A DNA stretch of 64,000 bases from JAJPKK01 sp963781195 (GCA_963781195.1 CAWAEZ010000002.1:1-64000), one strand, 5' to 3'. Shown: positions 17,083 through 25,903, counted from the first letter of the stretch. Numbers and translations: made by a program. Notes: generated by a model from the letters alone, not told the origin.

Positions 17083-17667
17083 ATGAACCGGTTGAATGGT
17101 GTTATGGGCGGCATCGTGGCCGCGGGATTCATTGGTTTTCTCACCCTCGGCCCGGCTGCCGCGGGCGAGGTGCTCTCGAGCCAGCAAATCCTCGATGCCT
17201 TGACGGTGTCGCCGAAGGCCGCGAATTTTGCCGCCAAGCTGGGGCAGTCGAGGTCGATGACCTACGATGATCGCGGCGACTACAAGCTGGCGAGCGCGCC
17301 GTCGATGCCGCACATCGATCTCGAGGTTTATTTCGATTTCGACTCCGCGGAGATCACCCCGAAGGCGGAAGGCCAGCTGCGCGAGCTCGGCAAGGCGCTG
17401 ACCGATGCCAAGCTGCAGGGCTCCACCGTTGCGATCAACGGCCACACCGACGGCGCCGGCGGCGATGCCTTCAACAAGAAGCTGTCGGAACGCCGGGCCG
17501 TCATGATCAAGCAGTACCTCGTCGATAACTTCAGCCTGTCGGTCTCCGGCCTGAAGACCGCCGGGTACGGCAAATCCCACCTCAAGAATGCGGCCGACCC
17601 GCTCGCGGCCGAGAACCGCCGCGTCGAGGTGGTGAACCTCGCACCCCAGGTCCAGGCGCAACGCTGA
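17083..17667 (+). CDS. OmpA-domain peptidoglycan-binding protein
   Basis: This 194-aa protein has a signal peptide (MNRLNGVMGGIVAAGFIGFL to about residue 27) and a C-terminal OmpA domain. The domain shows EVYFDFDSAEITPKAEGQL, the meso-DAP-binding region INGHTDGAGGDAFNKKLSERRA and AAENRRVEVV. No lipobox cysteine or barrel is present, so it is a soluble periplasmic peptidoglycan binder or works with a partner. GGAGGG precedes the ATG. It follows the TPR-CHAT gene by 107 bp on the same strand and may be co-transcribed with it. Confidence 0.88.
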   Translation: MNRLNGVMGGIVAAGFIGFLTLGPAAAGEVLSSQQILDALTVSPKAANFAAKLGQSRSMTYDDRGDYKLASAPSMPHIDLEVYFDFDSAEITPKAEGQLRELGKALTDAKLQGSTVAINGHTDGAGGDAFNKKLSERRAVMIKQYLVDNFSLSVSGLKTAGYGKSHLKNAADPLAAENRRVEVVNLAPQVQAQR

Positions 17668-17713
17668 AGGCCCCGCCGGCAGGAGCCGGTCCGCCGCCCT
17701 TCTTGATCGGTCA

Positions 17714-17737
17714 TTCGCCGGGGCTTGCCCCGGCGAA
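17714..17737. terminator. Bidirectional palindromic terminator
   Basis: A perfect inverted repeat TTCGCCGGGGC / GCCCCGGCGAA lies between the convergent OmpA-domain and dehydrogenase genes. TCTTTTG follows on the plus strand. The same GGGGCTTGCCCC type of palindrome is common between genes in Rhizobiales. Confidence 0.55.
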
Positions 17738-17803
17738 ACGTCTTTTGACGAGCCATCGTCCCGCCCGATCGGGTTCGCTGCCTCCGTCGCCAGATGGAGG
17801 CGC

Positions 17804-18898
17804 CTATCCCTGGCGAATCCGCAGCGGCTTGATCGCGAGGTCGCCAGCAAGCCTGTCGAGCTGCGCGAGCAGCGCGGCGGGCAATGGCACGCCGTCGCGC
17901 TGCCGCTCGATCCGGCATTCGCGCCGGCGGTCGCCGGGCAGGCGGATCTCGGCCGTGCCGGGCATGCGCTGGGACGCGCGCAGGTCGTTCAGGTGGCGGT
18001 CGGTCTCGGCAACGAAGGTCGCCAGCGGCACGAAGCGCTTGATGTCGATGGCCACCATGAAATGGCCGGTGTTGGTCACGCTGGAATCGTCGGCGTTGAA
18101 GTCGACGACGTCGCGCCCGAACGCCGCGCCGTTGAGCACGCCGCCGAGCAGGCCGAGCATGATGGCGAGGCCGCTGCCCTTATAGGCGCCGATCGGCAGC
18201 AGCAGGCCCTGAGCGCTGCGCCTCGGATCGGTGAGCGGACCTCCGCTGTCGCGGTCGATCAGCCATCCCTCCGGCATGTCGCGTCCGGCGAGCGCATATT
18301 TCTTGACCGTCCCGTAAGAGACGATGGTGGTCGCCATGTCGAGCACCACCGCACCGTCGCCCGACGGCACCGCGATGCCGAGCGGATTGGTGCCGAGCAG
18401 CAAATCCGTTCCGCCCCACACCGCCATGTGGTTGGCGTTGGCGACGGCAGAGTAGAGCCCGATCATCCCGTACGGGACCGGCATCGCGGCGTAGAGTCCG
18501 GCGGTGCCCGCGTGATTCGATCCGCGCACGCCGACCCAGGCGACGCCGGCGTCGCGCGCGAGCGCGATGGCGGTGTCGGCGGCGCGGCTCACCACGAGAT
18601 GGCCCATGCCGTTGTCGCCGTCGACGAGCGCGGTCGCCGCCGCGGTCTTGGTCACGGTTATGTCGGGCCTGGTGTTGAAGCCGCCGGCCCGGATGCGGCG
18701 GACATATTGCGGCAGCCGAAAGATGCCATGGGCATCGGCGCCGGTAAGGTCCGCCTCGGTCATCAGCTCCGCGACTTTGGCGGCATCGATGCCGGGAAGG
18801 CCGACGGCGGCCAGCGAGTCGCCGATGAAGCTTTCGATGACGCGGGGCGCGAAGCGGTAGTCCGCGTCTTGCTCGCGGGCGGCGGTGCGGTCGTCCAT
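17804..18898 (-). CDS. Malate/L-lactate/ureidoglycolate dehydrogenase (Ldh_2) family oxidoreductase
   Basis: This 364-aa NAD(P)-dependent 2-hydroxy-acid dehydrogenase of the type II malate/L-sulfolactate family (YlbC, ComC, YiaK) is not related to classical Rossmann MDH. Family marks are LTGADAHGIFRLPQYV, the catalytic histidine in VRGSNHAGTAGLY, GTNPLGIAVPS and DMATTIVSYGTVKKYA. GAYKGSGLAIMLGLL lies in the C-terminal part. The substrate may be malate, sulfolactate, ureidoglycolate or a similar acid. It is divergent from the tandem-GNAT gene, with about 240 bp between them. Confidence 0.9.
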   Translation of the reverse strand: MDDRTAAREQDADYRFAPRVIESFIGDSLAAVGLPGIDAAKVAELMTEADLTGADAHGIFRLPQYVRRIRAGGFNTRPDITVTKTAAATALVDGDNGMGHLVVSRAADTAIALARDAGVAWVGVRGSNHAGTAGLYAAMPVPYGMIGLYSAVANANHMAVWGGTDLLLGTNPLGIAVPSGDGAVVLDMATTIVSYGTVKKYALAGRDMPEGWLIDRDSGGPLTDPRRSAQGLLLPIGAYKGSGLAIMLGLLGGVLNGAAFGRDVVDFNADDSSVTNTGHFMVAIDIKRFVPLATFVAETDRHLNDLRASQRMPGTAEIRLPGDRRRECRIERQRDGVPLPAALLAQLDRLAGDLAIKPLRIRQG

Positions 18899-19135
18899 CA
18901 GCGAACCTCATGCCGGATGCGGAACCCACCGATGGTCTCGGGGCTCCTTGTTGCAGGGCGGTGTTCTATACGCTGCGCCGCGCCGGTGCCAGGGGCCGCG
19001 AGCGTTCGAACGGATCGCGGTGTGGCGCGGGGACGGCCGTGGCGACGCTGCGTCACAGGGCCGCCGTCACAGGGCCGGTTTGACGCCGCGATGCGCGGCT
19101 CTACCCTGCGGTCTCGGAACAGCAAGGGGCGCCGC

Positions 19136-20035
19136 GTGCCGATCATCTACCGACCTGCCTGTGCCCACGACCTGCCACCTGCCGGTGCGTTCGTCGTCGC
19201 CAGCATCAACGACCTCACGCAGCGTCACGGCTTCGGTGCGGTCGCTGGCGTGCGTCCTCCGGCCTTTTCCCAGTTCTCGCTCCGCGACGATCCCGCCGGC
19301 CTGTGGGTCGCGGAAGAAGACAGCGACATGCGCGGGTTTGCCTTCAGCTGGGCGTGCGGCGACCTGTGGTTCCTGGCGCAACTCTTCGTCGCCCCGGGCC
19401 GACAGGGCCAAGGGATTGGCCAGACCCTGCTGACGCACGCCCTCGCGCATGCGCAGAAAACCAATGCGGCGACCCGGGCCCTCATCACCTTCGCCTTCAA
19501 CAGGGTCTCGCAGGGCCTGTATCTGCGCAACGGCATGTTTCCGCGCTGTGCGATCTACGATTTCGCGGTGGCGCGGGAGACCTTGCTGCCGCACCTCCCG
19601 GTCTCGCCGTTGCGACGGGTTCCCGTAGCGGACGCCGCTTCCGATCTTCGCGCGCTCGTCGAGATCGACGCCTGCGCGCTGGGGGTTTCGCGGGAGAAGC
19701 ATCACCGGTTCCTCATCGGCGATGGCGTACGCGGCGTCCTCCTGTACGCAGGCGAGGAATGCGTCGGCTATGCCTATGTTTCATCCGATGGCCATGTCGG
19801 ACCGCTCGCCGTGACGCGGCAGGCCGTTCTGGCCGACGCGTTCGCGGCCGCGCTGAAGCTCGCGGCGGAGGGCGGCGCTGCGCAGGTGTCGGCCTTCATC
19901 CCCGGGGGGTGCGAGGCCGCCTTGAGCCTCGCCGACAAGCTCGGGATGCGCATCTCGCTGCCGATGGTGCTGATGTCCACGCGCGACTTCGGCGATTGGC
20001 GACTCTATCTCCCGCGCAACCCCGGCTTCATGTGA
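19136..20035 (+). CDS. GNAT-family N-acetyltransferase with duplicated fold
   Basis: This is an acetyl-CoA-dependent acyltransferase of about 299 aa. The first GNAT domain (about 1-150) has motif A in LFVAPGRQGQGIGQTLL and motif B in RALITFAFNRVSQGLYLRNGMF. A second, degenerate domain (about 165-290) keeps GYAYVSSDGHVGPLAV but not the GxGxA loop, so it may be structural. The GTG at 19136 is chosen because AAGGGG lies 6 nt upstream; an ATG at 19091 would add 15 residues. The substrate is unknown. It converges with the deacetylase gene. Confidence 0.78.
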   Translation: MPIIYRPACAHDLPPAGAFVVASINDLTQRHGFGAVAGVRPPAFSQFSLRDDPAGLWVAEEDSDMRGFAFSWACGDLWFLAQLFVAPGRQGQGIGQTLLTHALAHAQKTNAATRALITFAFNRVSQGLYLRNGMFPRCAIYDFAVARETLLPHLPVSPLRRVPVADAASDLRALVEIDACALGVSREKHHRFLIGDGVRGVLLYAGEECVGYAYVSSDGHVGPLAVTRQAVLADAFAAALKLAAEGGAAQVSAFIPGGCEAALSLADKLGMRISLPMVLMSTRDFGDWRLYLPRNPGFM

Positions 20036-20074
20036 TGATGCGGATCGGTTCGCCGAAGCGCGTGAGCCCGCGTC

Positions 20075-20908
20075 TCATTCCCACAGGCGCACGCTCGCTT
20101 CGCGGGCGGCGTTCTCCATGGTGAGGAACACCGCGCCCTCGCGGGCGAGCCGGTCGAGCAGTTCCTCGAGCGCCAGCATGCGATAGCCGCGGCCGATCAC
20201 GTAGGGGTGCATGGTGTAGGTGAGGATGCCCCACTCCACCGTTTTCTTCATGTAGAGGAACTCGTCGAGCCAGTTCGCCATCACCGCGCGGGCGGATTGC
20301 AGCCCCGGCAACACGGTCTGGGCGGTGCGCAGGAACTCGAAATGGGGATAGTCGTCGAGCGACCAGCTGATCGGCATCTCGATCACCGCGGTCTCCTCGC
20401 CGAACCGGTAGGGTTCGCCGAGCTTCGCGACGTCGCCGCGGCGCGCCCGGTAGGGCCAGTAGTCGGCCCCCATCAAGCTCGAATCGTAGGCAAAGCCGTG
20501 CGCGACCAGGAGGTCGATGGTGTTGGCGCTCAGGTCCCACGACGGCGAGCGATAGCCGCGCGCCTTGCGTCCCGTCAGCCGCAGGATCGCCGCGTTGGCG
20601 CGCACGAGGTCGGCCTCTTCCGCCTCGCGGCTCTGGTCGGCCGGCGGCACATGGGCCCAGCTGTGATGGGCGATCTCGTGGCCGGCCTCGACCACCGCCT
20701 CGCATTCCCGCGGAAACGAATCGATGGTGAAACCCGGGGTGAACCAGGTCGCGGCAATGCCGCGGCTCGTCAGCATGTCGAGGATGCGCGCGCTCGCCCG
20801 TGCGCCGAATTCGCCGCGCGACAACGGCGTCGGCGTCGTGAGGCCGCGCGCGATGAAGCCCGACATGGTGTCGAAATCGAAGGTGAGGCAGACGATGTGA
20901 CGCGGCAC
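20075..20908 (-). CDS. NodB-type polysaccharide deacetylase family protein
   Basis: This 277-aa metal-dependent carbohydrate-esterase-4 (NodB) fold protein has LTFDFDTM with the catalytic/metal aspartates, HEIAHHSWAH with the metal histidines, and GYRSPSWDLS as the third motif. No signal peptide is present, so it is cytoplasmic, as in the PuuE allantoinase and SCO-type amidohydrolase subgroup rather than the chitin or peptidoglycan deacetylases. The substrate may be an N-acyl or cyclic amide compound. It ends 40 bp from the convergent GNAT gene and is divergent from the Gfo/Idh gene at 21002. Confidence 0.85.
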   Translation of the reverse strand: MPRHIVCLTFDFDTMSGFIARGLTTPTPLSRGEFGARASARILDMLTSRGIAATWFTPGFTIDSFPRECEAVVEAGHEIAHHSWAHVPPADQSREAEEADLVRANAAILRLTGRKARGYRSPSWDLSANTIDLLVAHGFAYDSSLMGADYWPYRARRGDVAKLGEPYRFGEETAVIEMPISWSLDDYPHFEFLRTAQTVLPGLQSARAVMANWLDEFLYMKKTVEWGILTYTMHPYVIGRGYRMLALEELLDRLAREGAVFLTMENAAREASVRLWE

Positions 20909-21001
20909 GGTGTCATCCCAAACGACGCGGTGACCCGACTATAGCATTGCGCGGATGCCAGGGCCGGCCTAACCAGTCCCGCGCGCTCAACGGAATCCAA
21001 A

Positions 21002-22153
21002 ATGGCCCCCCGCACCGTCGGCATCATCCTCAACGGCGCCTCCAGCCGGATCGGCTCGACCCAGCATCTCAAGCACGCGCTCGCCCCGATTCGCGCGGAG
21101 GGCGGCCTCGTCGTCGGCGCCGACCGGGTGATGCCGCGCGTCCTTCTGGTGGGGCGGGACGCGGCGCGCCTCGCCGCGCTGGTGCGCGAGCACGGGGTCG
21201 AGGGATTCTCGACCGATCTCGATGCCGCGTTGTCCGATCCCGCCTATGAGGTGCTGTTCGACGCCGCCGTCACCCACCAGCGCCGCGCAACGCTCGAAAA
21301 GGCGATCGCGGCCGGCAAGCACGTCTATTCCGAGAAGCCGGTGGCCGCGACGGTGGCGGAGGGGCGCGCGCTGCTGGCGGCAATCGATGCGCGCGGCCTC
21401 AAGCATGCCGCGGTCGAGGACAAGCAGTATCTGCCCGGGCTGCGCAAGCTCGCGGCTCTCGCGCAGGACGGTTTCTTCGGCCGCGTGGTCGGCTTCAAGC
21501 TCGAGTTCGGCTGGTGGGTGTTCGACGGCTTCGAGGAGCGCTGCCAGCGGCCGAGCTGGAATTACCGCAAGGCGGGCGGCGGCGGCCTCATCCTCGATAT
21601 GTACTCGCACTTCCGCTACGTGATCGAAAGCGTGCTGGGGCCGGTCCGGCGCGTCGTCGCCGCCGCGGCGACCACGGCGCCGGAGCGGGTCGACGAAGCG
21701 GGCGAGCGCTATGCCGCCGACGTCGAGGACCACGCGCTCACGCTCGTCGAGCTCGAGTCCGGCGCCGTAGGCTCGATCATCGCGTCGTGGGCGACGCGGG
21801 TGCGGCGCGACGATCTCCTCACCTTTCAGGTCGACGGCACCAAGGGCTCCGCGGTCGCCGGCCTGCATCGCTGCTACGCACAGGCGCTCGCCGACACGCC
21901 CAAGGTTGCCGCCTTCAATCCGATCGCCGACCTCGGCATCGATTATGCGAGCCGCTGGCAGCAGGTGCCGGCGACGGGTCCCCATCCCAGCCCCTATCGG
22001 GTCGGCTGGGAGGATTTCCTGCGCCACCTCGTTGCCGGCACGCCGCTGCGTTCGGACTTCAATGCCGGCATCCGCGATGTCGGGTTCGCCGAGGCGTGCC
22101 ACCGCAGCCTGGCGCAGGGCGGGTGGGTGCAACTCGACGACGTGCTGAAATGA
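21002..22153 (+). CDS. Gfo/Idh/MocA-family oxidoreductase
   Basis: This 383-aa NAD(P)-dependent oxidoreductase has an N-terminal Rossmann domain (to about residue 125) with GKHVYSEKPVAATVAEG carrying the conserved EKP signature. A C-terminal alpha/beta domain follows, with the GGGLILDMYSHFRYVIE helix that supplies active-site residues and HALTLVELESGAVGSIIASW. Such enzymes act on sugars, inositols or sugar acids; the substrate here is unknown. Its stop overlaps the start of the following SDR gene (ATGA at 22150), so the two are translationally coupled and probably act in one catabolic route. Confidence 0.9.
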   Translation: MAPRTVGIILNGASSRIGSTQHLKHALAPIRAEGGLVVGADRVMPRVLLVGRDAARLAALVREHGVEGFSTDLDAALSDPAYEVLFDAAVTHQRRATLEKAIAAGKHVYSEKPVAATVAEGRALLAAIDARGLKHAAVEDKQYLPGLRKLAALAQDGFFGRVVGFKLEFGWWVFDGFEERCQRPSWNYRKAGGGGLILDMYSHFRYVIESVLGPVRRVVAAAATTAPERVDEAGERYAADVEDHALTLVELESGAVGSIIASWATRVRRDDLLTFQVDGTKGSAVAGLHRCYAQALADTPKVAAFNPIADLGIDYASRWQQVPATGPHPSPYRVGWEDFLRHLVAGTPLRSDFNAGIRDVGFAEACHRSLAQGGWVQLDDVLK

Positions 22154-22980
22154 CGGCGATACTTGGTCCCGCCATGCCGGACCCGCCGATGCCGGACCCA
22201 CCGGTGCCCGGCCCACCGATGCCCGCGCAGACGCCGCACGAAACGCCGACCGCCCTCGTCACCGGCACCTCGACCGGCATCGGTCGCGTGATCGCGCTTG
22301 CGCTCGCGCGCGCAGGCTACGATCTCGCAGTCACCGAGGTCGAGACCGGACGGCTGGGCGCGCTCCTCGATGAGCCGGAGATGCAGGGACGCAAGGTAGT
22401 GCCGGTGGCACTCGATCTGTCGTCGCCCGACAGCATCGCCGCCGCCTTCGCCGAGGCATCGGCGGCGCTGTCCCGCATCGATGTCCTCGTCAACAATGCG
22501 GGGCGCGCGCTGATCCGGCCGGCCGCGGACGTGACGCGCGCGGAGTGGGACGCGCTGATCGCGGTCAATCTCACCGGCACGTTCTTTCTCACCCAGCAGT
22601 TCGGGCGTCACGCCATGGCGCGAGGCGGCGGCAGCGTCGTCACCATCGTGTCGACCCACGGCATGACCGGCATCGCCGGACGTTCCGTCTACGGCATCGC
22701 CAAGGCGGGGCTGATCCAGATGACCCGGATGCTTGCGATCGAATGGGCGCCCTACGGCATCCGCGCCAACGCGGTGGCGCCGGCCACCGTGCTGACGCCG
22801 TCTCGCGCCGATATGCTGGGCGATCCGCAGGCCCGCGCGCGCATGCTGGCGCGCATCCCGAGCGGCCGCTTCGTCACTCCGGAAGAGGTCGCCGCCGCCG
22901 TGGTGTTTCTCGCCGCGCCCGAAGCGGCCTCGATCACCGGGCAGGTGCTGGCCGTGGATGGCGGCCTCACCGCGCAGTGA
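22150..22980 (+). CDS. Classical SDR-family oxidoreductase with proline-rich N-terminal repeat
   Basis: This 276-aa short-chain dehydrogenase has TGTSTGIGR as the cofactor motif, NNAGRA, serine in IVSTHGM, and the catalytic pair in SVYGIAKAGLIQMTR (YxxxK). The tail is SITGQVLAVDGGLTAQ. If translation begins at the coupled ATG (22150), the first 25 residues contain MPDPPMPDPPVPGPPMPAQ, a 15-bp repeat expansion. A later ATG (22174, or within the repeat) could be the true start. It is coupled to the upstream Gfo/Idh gene, suggesting successive redox steps on one polyol or sugar. Confidence 0.88.
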   Translation: MTAILGPAMPDPPMPDPPVPGPPMPAQTPHETPTALVTGTSTGIGRVIALALARAGYDLAVTEVETGRLGALLDEPEMQGRKVVPVALDLSSPDSIAAAFAEASAALSRIDVLVNNAGRALIRPAADVTRAEWDALIAVNLTGTFFLTQQFGRHAMARGGGSVVTIVSTHGMTGIAGRSVYGIAKAGLIQMTRMLAIEWAPYGIRANAVAPATVLTPSRADMLGDPQARARMLARIPSGRFVTPEEVAAAVVFLAAPEAASITGQVLAVDGGLTAQ

Positions 22981-23021
22981 GAGGCGCGGCGCGTGTGGCG
23001 GACGGCGTAACCCGACCCGCG

Positions 23022-23115
23022 CGTCATTCCGGCGCCGCGGTGGAGCCCGGAATCCACTTTCGGCGAACGGCCGCCGGCGTCCGGGTTCGCGCGCAGGGCG
23101 CCCGGCATGACGGCG
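23022..23115. repeat. Rhizobiales-type palindromic intergenic element
   Basis: The stretch starts CGTCATTCCGG and ends CCCGGCATGACG, with an internal GGAGCCCGGAATCC. This ends-inverted layout is typical of short palindromic extragenic elements. It lies between the SDR stop and the convergent ABC binding-protein gene and can act as a bidirectional terminator in RNA. Confidence 0.55.
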
Positions 23116-23125
23116 TCTATCGACG

Positions 23126-24214
23126 TTACGGATTGAACATCGCCGACCACTCGTCGCGCAGCATCTTCAGCTTGTCGGCGGAGAGCGCCTTCCAGTCGAC
23201 GTCGACCAGCTTGAGGCTGTCGATGCTCGGGGCATATTCGGGCAGCGGGCTCTTGAACCCCGAGCGGCCGGAGACCATGGCCTCGCCTTTCACCAAAATG
23301 GTCTGGCCTTCTTCCGACAGGATGAAGTCGATCCACAGCTTCGCGGCGTTCGGGTGCGGCGCTTTCTTGAGGATGAACATGCTCTGCGGCAGCAGCACCG
23401 AGCCTTCGGTGGGAAAGATGAATTTCAGCTTGCCGCCTTTTTGATTGTACTGGTAGGCGCGGGTCGGCATGCCGGAGAACGACATCAGGTCCTCGCCGGT
23501 GACCAGCCGTCCGGCAATCTGCTCGGAGCGGATGAGGAACGACGGCTTCATCTTGGCGAGGCTCTTGAAGTAATCCTGATTGAGCACCTCGCGCTGGCCC
23601 GCATAGGTCGCAAGATAGGCGACCGATTTTGCGACGTCGCCGACCGTGATCCGGCCCGGCGGCACCGCGTTGATGACGTCCTTCCACGACTTGCCGTCGA
23701 ATTTGAGCTGATCGCTGCTCCACATCGGGACGAACAAATAGGCGCCGTTGAAGGCGAACACGCCGGGCTTGCCGAGGCCGCGGGCAAACGCATCGGCGTA
23801 ATACTTGTATTCGGGGAACTCATAGTCGAGCGCGTCGCCGGCTGCGGCGCGCTCGAACACCCAGGGTGGCGAGCCGACCGCGGCGATGTCGATGGTCACG
23901 CGGTTGGCGTTGATCTCCTGCTCGACCCGGGTCACCAGGCCGGCGGTGGCGGACAGCTGATAGTGGACCTGGAACGCGGCCGGCAATCCGTAGCGCTTGC
24001 GGAAGGCGGCGGTGAGCGCGTCGTTGGTCTCGGGCTGGATGACCACGTCCCAATAGACGAGGCTGCCTTCCTTCTTCGCGCCGTCGATGAGAGGCCCGAG
24101 CCGCGCCTTCTCCGGTGCCGACGCGCCTTGCATGGCCGGCGGCTCCTGGGCGGCCGCGCCCCCGGCGAGGCAGCACCCGAACAGGACGGCGAGCAATGTG
24201 CGGCGAGGGTTCAT
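23126..24214 (-). CDS. ABC transporter periplasmic solute-binding protein (Fe3+/polyamine-type fold)
   Basis: This 362-aa secreted binding protein has a signal peptide (MNPRRTLLAVLFGCCLAGGAAA, about 1-22) and the type 2 periplasmic fold: GAKKEGSLVYWDVVIQPET at the N-lobe, FVPMWSSDQLKFDGKSWKD, and APHPNAAKLWIDFILSEEGQ near the C-terminus, characteristic of the iron(III)/thiamine/phosphonate binding-protein families. The ligand is unknown. GGGAGAACACC precedes the ATG; a longer open frame upstream is not coding. No permease or ATPase gene lies next to it, so it is an orphan component here. Confidence 0.85.
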   Translation of the reverse strand: MNPRRTLLAVLFGCCLAGGAAAQEPPAMQGASAPEKARLGPLIDGAKKEGSLVYWDVVIQPETNDALTAAFRKRYGLPAAFQVHYQLSATAGLVTRVEQEINANRVTIDIAAVGSPPWVFERAAAGDALDYEFPEYKYYADAFARGLGKPGVFAFNGAYLFVPMWSSDQLKFDGKSWKDVINAVPPGRITVGDVAKSVAYLATYAGQREVLNQDYFKSLAKMKPSFLIRSEQIAGRLVTGEDLMSFSGMPTRAYQYNQKGGKLKFIFPTEGSVLLPQSMFILKKAPHPNAAKLWIDFILSEEGQTILVKGEAMVSGRSGFKSPLPEYAPSIDSLKLVDVDWKALSADKLKMLRDEWSAMFNP

Positions 24215-24526
24215 GGTGTTCTCCCGGGCGTTTCTGATCGGCCGGATCGTAGAGACGCCTCCACCGTCGTGCAACGCGGCGCAGTCGGCGTGGCCTGCGT
24301 CGGTTGATCGCAAAGCGGCCGGGGTGGCATTGTCGCGCCGCGGCGCCGACGCCGGCTCGACGCCTGCCACCCGCCTTGTCGCGGGACCAGCCTTGTGTTT
24401 TGCTGCCGCCGCCCAGCTCGGGCGCTCGAGCCAAAAACGCGGATCGGCTGAACGGCGCAGGCGTCGCTTCGCTCGGACGACGGCCGGTCCCGGAGAACAC
24501 GGACACAGCAACAGGGGAGAGAACCA
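24215..24526. other. 312-bp divergent promoter region
   Basis: This gap separates the divergent ABC binding-protein and endostatin-like genes and must hold both promoters. Beyond the two ribosome binding sites (GGGAG before 24214 and GGGGAGAG before 24527) no convincing -35/-10 pair, operator palindrome or small gene is visible. Confidence 0.4.
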
Positions 24527-25189
24527 ATGCACCGGATCATGACGATTTCGATTTCCTTGGCGGCGCTTGCCGCCGGCGGCACCGCCTTTGCGCAGCAGGC
24601 GCCGCAATCGCCGAACATGACCTTCTTCGTCGCCAGCAGCGGACCGGGCAAGGGAGGGGATCTCGGCGGGATCGACGCCGCGGATGCGCGGTGCCAGTCG
24701 CTGGCGCTCGCTGCCGGCGCCGGCAACAAAGTCTGGCGCGCCTATCTCAGCAGCACGCCGAGCGGCGCCGTGAAGGTCATCAATGCGCGGGACCGCATCG
24801 GCAAGGGGCCGTGGCAGAACTTCAAGGGCGAGGTGATCGCGCAGAACGTCGACGATCTCCACAGCGCAGGCACCAAGCTCGGCCAGGACACCGCGCTTAC
24901 CGAGCGCGGCACCAAGATCTCGGGTTTCGGCATGACGCCCAACTGGCATGACGCCATGACCGGCTCCACCCCCGACGGCCGCGCGTTCGACGGCAACCTC
25001 AACCTGACCTGCAACAATTACACCAGCAACGCCTTCGGCAAGGTGCAGCTCGGCCACATCGACCGCCGCGGCCCCAACGAGAGCGACCAGATGCGGTCGT
25101 GGAACTCCTCGCACATGTCGCGCGGCTGCAGCCAGGAAGACCTGGTCGCCACCGGCGGCAACGGGCTGTTCTACTGCTTCGCGCAATAG
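24527..25189 (+). CDS. Secreted protein with endostatin/collagen-NC1-like pattern
   Basis: This 220-aa exported protein has a signal peptide (MHRIMTISISLAALAAGGTA to about residue 23). The mature part carries ARCQSLALAAG, VWRAYLSSTPSG, NARDRIGKGPWQNFKG, ISGFGMTPNWHDAMTGSTPD and a final cysteine pair (SRGC, LFYCFA). This order of C...A, W/FRAxLSS, a D-R-I/L segment, PxWHxxxxGSxPxGR, CxxW and a terminal xYC resembles the endostatin fold of collagen XV/XVIII, a C-type-lectin-like fold; bacterial homologues are often labelled lectin. Four cysteines would form two disulfides. Function unknown; GGGGAGAG precedes the start. Confidence 0.7.
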   Translation: MHRIMTISISLAALAAGGTAFAQQAPQSPNMTFFVASSGPGKGGDLGGIDAADARCQSLALAAGAGNKVWRAYLSSTPSGAVKVINARDRIGKGPWQNFKGEVIAQNVDDLHSAGTKLGQDTALTERGTKISGFGMTPNWHDAMTGSTPDGRAFDGNLNLTCNNYTSNAFGKVQLGHIDRRGPNESDQMRSWNSSHMSRGCSQEDLVATGGNGLFYCFAQ

Positions 25190-25297
25190 CGTTCCGGGGT
25201 GCGGCCGTCATGCGCCGCACCTCACCCAGGCATTCAATGCGTGACAGCCCGGCCGTTCCCGCGCGGCGCGGCGGCGCGTATCCCCGGAAGATGCGCG

Positions 25298-25903
25298 CTA
25301 ATTGCCGCGCGGCGCGGCCTGACCGAGCGGGCCATGGGCGGCGTTCCGGCGGTGCTTTTCCACCGGACGCACCGCGCCGGTCACCTCTGCCGGGGCGAGC
25401 TGGTTTTCCAGGTGATCGATGCGCTTGGTGAGGGCGTCGAATTCGTGACGGTTATGCTCGGCCTGTTCGTCCAGCGTGGTGCGCAGGGTCAGGACATCGG
25501 TGCCGCCGTTGGCGAGGCTTTCCAGCGGGTCGACTGGCAGCAAGGCGCGGAACTTGGCCTTGAGCAGCGCCATCTCCTGGTTGAGCTCGGCGATGCGCTC
25601 GGACTGGACGGCATCGCGGTTGGCGATGTCCTGGGTGTGGGAATCGAGCGTCGCGGCTTCACCGATCATCCGCTCGAGCGAAGCCCTGAGCTCGGTGATC
25701 TCCGTCTTGCGCCGGCCAAGCTCGGCGCGCATCTCGGTGTTCGCTCCGAAGCCCGCCGCCTGCATCCATGCGTGCACCGTGCCGTTCGCGATGCCGCTGA
25801 CGCCGACGCCGAACATGACGGCAGCCACCAGGATCATCGCGATGAGGAGCGCGAACGCGACGGTGTCTTTCGGCGGTGGGGCATCAACGTCGAGCGCGGC
25901 CAT
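25298..25903 (-). CDS. Membrane-anchored coiled-coil protein of unknown function
   Basis: This 201-aa protein is not assigned to a named family. One membrane segment (about 15-40, FALLIAMILVAAVMFGVGVS) follows a short cytosolic N-terminus. A long charged helix (about 60-180) with heptad-like spacing (ELGRRKTEITELRASLERM, ERIAELNQEMALLKAK) follows. The ATG at 25903 is chosen because GGAG lies 6 nt upstream; the open frame extends to 26092 without likeness to anything. It could be a scaffold, or a domain facing the periplasm if the topology is N-in. Confidence 0.7.
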   Translation of the reverse strand: MAALDVDAPPPKDTVAFALLIAMILVAAVMFGVGVSGIANGTVHAWMQAAGFGANTEMRAELGRRKTEITELRASLERMIGEAATLDSHTQDIANRDAVQSERIAELNQEMALLKAKFRALLPVDPLESLANGGTDVLTLRTTLDEQAEHNRHEFDALTKRIDHLENQLAPAEVTGAVRPVEKHRRNAAHGPLGQAAPRGN

